Origin: an uncultured Clostridia bacterium
GTDB taxonomy: Bacteria; Bacillota; Clostridia; UBA1381
Direction: 5' to 3'
Length of the DNA: 10,055 bases
NCBI GenBank assembly: GCA_910578235.1
Contig: CAJTPP010000069.1
Location: 4,323-14,377, forward strand
Position numbers and translations under genes: made by a program. Within the stretch, counting starts at the first letter, position 1. The number at the start of each line of letters is the position of its first letter. Shown in pieces: positions 6,791 to 10,055 of this stretch. A model generated the notes under the pieces. That model saw only the letters and a list, made by a program, of their open reading frames with translations. It made no database searches and was not told where the DNA came from.

Positions 6791-7465
6791 TTATGCGCCT
6801 TTCTGAGAATTGTCATCTGTAATATTTGAGTTAAATGCTGTTAATGAGTAGTGATTATTAGGTTCTTTTTTAAAATTTAATTCCAAAATCTGTATATATT
6901 GATATTTCTTGCTGTTTTCCATATATATTTTTAATGTAATAGGAATTTCGTCAAGTTGTCTTTCGTCATCTGTTAGTTCAACAGGAATGTTTAATTCTCT
7001 AAATTCATCTGCAGTTGTTACAAATATTCTGTAATTATCTTCAAAAACTCTTCCATTTACATTAACAACAGCCTTATTAACGTTTATAATATCATTACCA
7101 GTTCCCAAAACTGTAATCCCTTTTCTCTCAAAATCGTGAGTATATATAATAGGCACTCCTGTGTTATTATTCTTTATCCTATGTTGAGGTATGAAATAGC
7201 CTATTTTACTTTTTGTTTCAAGATTTAATAGTTTATCGTTTATATCTATAGATTTTTTGTTTTGCCAAACTGTCACAATACCTAAAGTTACTGTGCCCAT
7301 AAATGATAATACAGAAGCATAATATGCAAAAACATCTGTACCGTCCCACACAGTTAAATAACCATCATTTTTTAAATAACATTCATTTATTATGATAGGT
7401 ACTCCGAAAACGAGGGCAATAAAAAATAAAAATGCTATTATTTCATATATTATTTTCTTCTTCAT
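6791..7465 (-). CDS. Unrecognised membrane protein with two N-terminal helices
   Basis: A 224-residue protein I cannot assign to a family. Two hydrophobic segments are clear, about residues 8-27 (IIAFLFFIALVFGVPIII) and 46-64 (AYYASVLSFMGTVTLGIVTV), joined by a short polar stretch containing WDGTD. They are followed by WQNKKS and a polar region of about 155 residues with beta-type alternation that should form a soluble domain. The layout, two helices, a basic stop and a soluble tail, is common in small accessory-region proteins of Firmicutes, but no catalytic motif is visible. ATG 7465 has a GTGGAG ribosome binding site seven bases upstream. It starts 22 bases after the fic stop on the same strand with no terminator between, so the two are probably one transcript. 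Confidence 0.75.
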   Translation of the reverse strand: MKKKIIYEIIAFLFFIALVFGVPIIINECYLKNDGYLTVWDGTDVFAYYASVLSFMGTVTLGIVTVWQNKKSIDINDKLLNLETKSKIGYFIPQHRIKNNNTGVPIIYTHDFERKGITVLGTGNDIINVNKAVVNVNGRVFEDNYRIFVTTADEFRELNIPVELTDDERQLDEIPITLKIYMENSKKYQYIQILELNFKKEPNNHYSLTAFNSNITDDNSQKGA

Positions 7466-7487
7466 CCCATAACTCCACTATTTTTAT

Positions 7488-8216
7488 TTAATCAAGTATC
7501 TCCAAATATTCATCCAACTGTTTTTCTTCTAAATCTGCCACAAACTCGGCAAAAGCCTGTAAATCGCCTTTAACAGCATATTGCTCTAACGCATTATAGT
7601 AGTCAAGCCTTGATTCTTTTGCGATTGATACAGGCAAATATCCTTGTGAGAGCAGTTGATAATTCATAAGCAATCTGCTTGTGCGTCCGTTGCCGTCTAT
7701 AAAAGGATGTATCCGCACAAATTCAGCGTGTGTCCAAGCGGCAAGCTCTATCGGATTTAAGTCTGATTTGTTGTTGAGTTCTTCATAAAATCCTTTAATC
7801 TGCATATACATTTCATTTCCAATAGGCGGTGTAAATCCCGCTCCGCTGATTCGTACTTCTTGATTTCTGTATATGCCACCGACAATTATATTTTCGGTCA
7901 AAATTGCGTGTAAATCCTTAACGATATTTTCTGTCAAGGGTTTATCTTCGGCAATACACTTTTTCACATAACCGTATGCTTTTTTATGGTTTATAACTTC
8001 ATAAATCTCTCTAAGCTCCTTACCTCCGATTGAAACACCGTCCTCCAAAACTACCTTTGTTTCCATAAGCGTTAAAGTATTTCCCTCAATAGCTGTTGAA
8101 TTATGAGTAAACCGAAGTTCAAAATCTTTTTCGTATGAAGCAAGCGTAACAGAGCTTATTTTGTCTTTGTTCTGTTCATATTTAGTTTTTTTCTCTAAAA
8201 TACGGTCAAAATTCAT
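7488..8216 (-). CDS. Fic family protein (AMP transferase) with N-terminal inhibitory motif
   Basis: A 242-residue Fic-domain protein. The core motif HPFIDGNGRTSR lies at residues 170-181, with catalytic H170, D174 and R178 all intact. Family members usually transfer AMP from ATP to a Tyr, Ser or Thr hydroxyl of a target protein. Residues 40-46, STAIEGN, match the (S/T)xxxE(G/N) inhibitory helix; E44 would block ATP binding, which makes this an N-terminally self-inhibited (class II type) Fic protein that needs no separate antitoxin. The beta-flap before the active site is plausible at FTPPIG (128-133). I chose ATG 8216 because AAAGGAG (8233-8227) precedes it; the frame is open back to 8276 but that extension overlaps the promoter at 8248-8276. 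The target is unknown. Confidence 0.9.
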   Translation of the reverse strand: MNFDRILEKKTKYEQNKDKISSVTLASYEKDFELRFTHNSTAIEGNTLTLMETKVVLEDGVSIGGKELREIYEVINHKKAYGYVKKCIAEDKPLTENIVKDLHAILTENIIVGGIYRNQEVRISGAGFTPPIGNEMYMQIKGFYEELNNKSDLNPIELAAWTHAEFVRIHPFIDGNGRTSRLLMNYQLLSQGYLPVSIAKESRLDYYNALEQYAVKGDLQAFAEFVADLEEKQLDEYLEILD

Positions 8217-8247
8217 ACCCTGTTCGCTCCTTTCATTATCTGTCCTT

Positions 8248-8276
8248 ATTTTACCATATTTTTTCTGAAAATACAA
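8248..8276 (-). promoter_or_regulatory. Promoter for fic and the membrane protein gene
   Basis: On the minus strand: -35 TTGTAT (8276-8271, weak, 3 of 6), 17 bases, then -10 TAAAAT (8253-8248, 5 of 6) with an extended TGG before it. Transcription would start near 8241, leaving a leader of about 25 bases that holds the ribosome binding site for ATG 8216. Confidence 0.6.
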
Positions 8277-8307
8277 TAAAAATATTCTAAGCTACGAGAT
8301 GTAAAAC

Positions 8308-8333
8308 CGCCATAAATAGTGCTATTTATGGCG
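8308..8333 (-). terminator. Terminator after hicB
   Basis: A perfect 12-bp palindromic stem: CGCCATAAATAG (8308-8319) and its complement (8322-8333), realistically an 11-bp stem with a four-base loop. On the minus strand it is followed by GGTTTTAC, a short T-run, so it should end the hicAB transcript 17 bases after the hicB stop and insulate fic. It may also act weakly on the other strand. Confidence 0.65.
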
Positions 8334-8350
8334 ATTATTCGACTTTTAGT

Positions 8351-8695
8351 TTATTTAGCAACTCCATTTACATAGCTTTTTACTGATTGCTCAATAAGAT
8401 TATTCAAGGAAATATGCTGTGCTTGCGCCATAAGGCTCGCTTGTCTATGGAGGTCAGGACTTATGCGGACATTAAAGCTCCCTTTATACTGCTGCTGTGG
8501 TTCTTTATTGTTTTCAGCGCAAAATTCTAAATATTCATCAACTGCGTTATGAAAATCCTCTACTAAGCTATCCACAGAATCACCTTCAAATGATATTGAA
8601 TCTGTTATGCCTATAACCTTTCCAAAGAAAACACCATCTTCTTCTGAGAAATTTACAGTACCTATATAGTTTTTATATGTCAATGTATTACTCAT
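8351..8695 (-). CDS. hicB: HicB family antitoxin
   Basis: A 114-residue antitoxin paired with HicA. Residues about 8-60 (YIGTVNFSEEDGVFFGKVIGITDSISFEGDS, then SLVEDFHNAVDEYLEFCAE) are the HicB partial RNase-H-like fold that covers the toxin. Residues about 73-110 (FNVRISPDLHRQASLMAQ, then NNLIEQSVKSYV) are an Arc-type ribbon-helix-helix DNA-binding domain, which should bind the operator ahead of hicA. The start codon overlaps the hicA stop in an ATGA arrangement (8692-8695), so translation is coupled; GGAG lies at 8710-8707, inside hicA. Length and two-domain layout are normal for this subfamily. Confidence 0.92.
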   Translation of the reverse strand: MSNTLTYKNYIGTVNFSEEDGVFFGKVIGITDSISFEGDSVDSLVEDFHNAVDEYLEFCAENNKEPQQQYKGSFNVRISPDLHRQASLMAQAQHISLNNLIEQSVKSYVNGVAK

Positions 8696-8946
8696 ATTAA
8701 GTCACGCTCCTTTAAATCATCAATTAAATTCTGTACTTGATATGCCTTTAATATACTTCTCGGATGTGGTTTGTGCATTCGTATATAGTCTTTATTTCCG
8801 TTGGAAAATGCAATTCGTGAACCACCTGTTTTCCCTCCAGAAACTATACTATATCCGAAAAATCCCATAAGCTGTATTACTTCTTCAAAAGTAAAATCTT
8901 TTGGTTTTTGTTTAAGTCTTTCGATTAGCTTCTCTTTTTTACTCAT
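8692..8946 (-). CDS. hicA: HicA family toxin (mRNA interferase type)
   Basis: An 84-residue HicA toxin, a small dsRBD-like protein that inactivates mRNA. The recognisable core is SGGKTGGSRIAFSNG (residues 36-50), then MHKPHPRSILKAYQV (57-71). In E. coli HicA the corresponding motif is GSH with a catalytic His; here it is GSR with R44, as I recall for a longer HicA subfamily, leaving H58 and H61 as the only conserved histidines. The first 30 residues (KLIERLKQKPKDFTFEEVIQLMG) are also characteristic of that longer form. ATG 8946 follows GGAGGAT (8957-8951). It is the first gene of the hicA-hicB operon, with its promoter at 8988-9016. Confidence 0.92.
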   Translation of the reverse strand: MSKKEKLIERLKQKPKDFTFEEVIQLMGFFGYSIVSGGKTGGSRIAFSNGNKDYIRMHKPHPRSILKAYQVQNLIDDLKERDLI

Positions 8947-8963
8947 TTTTATCCTCCGCTATA

Positions 8964-8981
8964 GCAACTATTTTTAGTTGC
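8964..8981 (-). promoter_or_regulatory. Palindromic operator of hicAB
   Basis: Inverted repeat GCAACTA (8964-8970) and TAGTTGC (8975-8981) around TTTT. It covers about +1 to +18 of the predicted hicAB transcript, between the -10 box and the ribosome binding site. That is the right place for the HicB ribbon-helix-helix domain to repress its own operon. Binding is inferred. Confidence 0.6.
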
Positions 8982-8987
8982 ACATAT

Positions 8988-9016
8988 ATTATATTACATT
9001 ATTCGCTCAATGTCAA
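8988..9016 (-). promoter_or_regulatory. Consensus sigma-A promoter of hicAB
   Basis: On the minus strand: -35 TTGACA (9016-9011) and -10 TATAAT (8993-8988), both perfect matches with the ideal 17-base spacer. Predicted start is near 8981. A promoter this strong is typical of toxin-antitoxin operons held down by self-repression. Confidence 0.85.
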
Positions 9017-9078
9017 TAAATAAACCCTGTTTTCATTTGATATTTTAAAATATTTCAATTACATATTATTCCTTTGAT

Positions 9079-9097
9079 ATATGCAATATCTGCATAT
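9079..9097. repeat. Inverted repeat upstream of the amidoligase gene
   Basis: ATATGCA (9079-9085) and TGCATAT (9091-9097) form perfect 7-base arms with a 5-base centre, about 50 bases before the amidoligase start. It could be an operator for that gene. A second AT-only palindrome of 14 bases lies at 9040-9053. I found no good promoter between 9017 and 9147 on the plus strand. Confidence 0.35.
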
Positions 9098-9147
9098 TCC
9101 GCTTTAAACGGCAAATAGAAAAGTTAAAACGAATGGAGGATTTTGAA

Positions 9148-10055
9148 ATGAAAGAAAAACAATTTACTTGCTCCGTATGCGGAGCAACGCTTACAGAGGA
9201 AACAATGCGGGAATTTGACGGAGAGATAATGTGTGAGCATTGTCTTAATGAACGTACAACTATATGCGAATGCTGCAATGAGCGTATATGGCGTGATAAC
9301 GCGGAGAGCGACGGATATATAACCATTTGCTATCACTGCTACGAAAATTCATATCACTATTGCTGTGAATGCGGACGCTTGATACATAGTGATGATACTT
9401 ATTATGAGGACTGCAGCGACGAACCGTACTGCGAAGCCTGCTATGACAAATTGGACAATCAAGCAATAAAACCATATGACTATAAGCCCGAACCGATATT
9501 TTACGGTTCGGGTGATTTGTTTTATGGGGTAGAATTGGAGATTGACAGGGGCGGCGAAATTGCCTCAAACGCGGACAAATTGCTTGAAATAGCAAACTCA
9601 AACAGCGAACACCTATATTGTAAGCACGACGGTTCACTTGATGATGGTTTTGAAATGGTATCGCATCCGGCATCACTCTATTATCATATCAGCGGTATAG
9701 ATTGGCTTAAAATCTTTAATTGTGCCGTCGCAATGGGATACCGCTCCCATAACACAAGTACCTGCGGACTGCACATTCACGTCAGCCGCTCCGCTTTTGG
9801 CTCTACGGTCGAGGAACAGGAAATTGTAATTGCACGGATAGTCCACTTTGTAGAAAAGCATTGGTGGGAAATCGTCAAGTTTTCCCGCCGCACAGAACAA
9901 AATTTGAATCATTGGGCGGCTCGTTATGCCACAATATCCGCAGAGGTACAAGACACCTATAAAAAGGCTAAAAGTAAAGGTCTTGGACGATATGTGGCGG
10001 TTAATCTCGAAAACTATTATACAATAGAATTTCGTCTGTTCAGAGGCACATTGAA
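9148..10055 (+). CDS. Amidoligase-type enzyme with three N-terminal zinc-binding modules (partial, runs off the window)
   Basis: The frame is open from ATG 9148 to the window end (302 full codons, no stop); GGAGGA (9135-9140) sets the start. Residues 8-98 hold six CxxC pairs forming three modules: C8/C11-C29/C32, C40/C43-C61/C64 and C72/C75-C95/C98. First pairs recur exactly every 32 residues, which suggests tandem duplication of a zinc-ribbon-like unit. After a linker (about 105-122) comes a domain with the landmarks I know from the predicted amidoligase family (glutamine-synthetase-like fold): GVELEID with E129/E131, KHDGS (159-163), FEMVSHPA (168-175), CGLHIHVS with H209/H211 (206-213), and YTIEFRLFRGTL (291-302). 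Such enzymes are predicted to join carboxylates to amines using ATP; substrate unknown. The zinc modules may dock a protein or nucleic acid. The gene is divergent from hicAB in an accessory region. The minus-strand frames here are shadows. Confidence 0.82.
   Translation, partial: MKEKQFTCSVCGATLTEETMREFDGEIMCEHCLNERTTICECCNERIWRDNAESDGYITICYHCYENSYHYCCECGRLIHSDDTYYEDCSDEPYCEACYDKLDNQAIKPYDYKPEPIFYGSGDLFYGVELEIDRGGEIASNADKLLEIANSNSEHLYCKHDGSLDDGFEMVSHPASLYYHISGIDWLKIFNCAVAMGYRSHNTSTCGLHIHVSRSAFGSTVEEQEIVIARIVHFVEKHWWEIVKFSRRTEQNLNHWAARYATISAEVQDTYKKAKSKGLGRYVAVNLENYYTIEFRLFRGTL
9487..9512 (+). repeat. GC-rich hairpin inside the amidoligase gene at the domain junction
   Basis: CCCGAACCG (9487-9495) and CGGTTCGGG (9504-9512) are perfect 9-base arms with an 8-base loop, followed by the T-rich GATTTGTTTT. 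It falls in codons 114-122, the linker between the zinc modules and the amidoligase domain. It looks like an intrinsic terminator, though it lies within an open gene. Confidence 0.5.

Noticed and set aside
8217..8276. 20-residue N-terminal extension of the Fic protein from ATG 8276
   Set aside because: It has no ribosome binding site and overlaps the -35/-10 boxes at 8248-8276, whereas ATG 8216 has AAAGGAG at good spacing.
9066..9951. Four overlapping minus-strand ORFs of 70-138 codons
   Set aside because: They are shadows of the amidoligase gene on the plus strand, whose conserved motifs and CxxC periodicity prove the frame. That gene has no stop in the window and is easily missed.
1..10055. 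CRISPR array, rRNA genes, intact insertion sequence
   Set aside because: No regularly spaced repeats with spacers, no rRNA-like segment, and no transposase frame or terminal inverted repeats were seen.

Overview
The window looks like low-GC Firmicutes DNA, most likely from a gut-type Clostridia. It is AT-rich, with strong GGAGG ribosome binding sites, near-consensus sigma-A promoters and clostridial protein styles. The species cannot be named from the sequence.

Left part (1-5819, + strand): four tightly packed genes form the end of an operon for glycosaminoglycan use, best read as hyaluronan. They are the C-terminal end of a GH88 unsaturated glucuronyl hydrolase, a secreted PL8 polysaccharide lyase, NagA (GlcNAc-6-P deacetylase), and a single 530-residue protein joining GlcN-6-P deaminase (NagB) to a complete ROK sugar kinase. 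Proposed flow: the secreted lyase cuts the polymer to unsaturated disaccharides, which are imported. GH88 then releases the unsaturated uronate and a free amino sugar. The ROK half phosphorylates GlcNAc, NagA deacetylates it, and the NagB half makes fructose-6-P. A kinase in the operon suggests non-PTS uptake. The transporter and regulator are outside the window.

Middle (5820-6790): a strong intrinsic terminator is followed by decayed mobile DNA. This holds the C-terminal catalytic part of a tyrosine recombinase with an in-frame stop, then two direct repeats just after its stop codon that could be integrase arm sites. On the minus strand a near-consensus promoter, about 130 nt of hairpin-rich sequence and an intrinsic terminator form a self-contained candidate small RNA.

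Right part (6791-10055): accessory genes. On the minus strand are an unrecognised two-helix membrane protein, a Fic-family AMP transferase with an N-terminal self-inhibition motif, and a hicA-hicB toxin-antitoxin pair with a consensus promoter and a palindromic operator at the transcription start. Divergent from hicAB, on the + strand, is a gene that runs off the window with no stop. It has three tandem CxxC/CxxC zinc modules followed by an amidoligase-type (glutamine-synthetase-like fold) domain.

The most unusual items are the NagB-ROK fusion, the zinc-module amidoligase and the promoter-to-terminator RNA unit beside the integrase relic.
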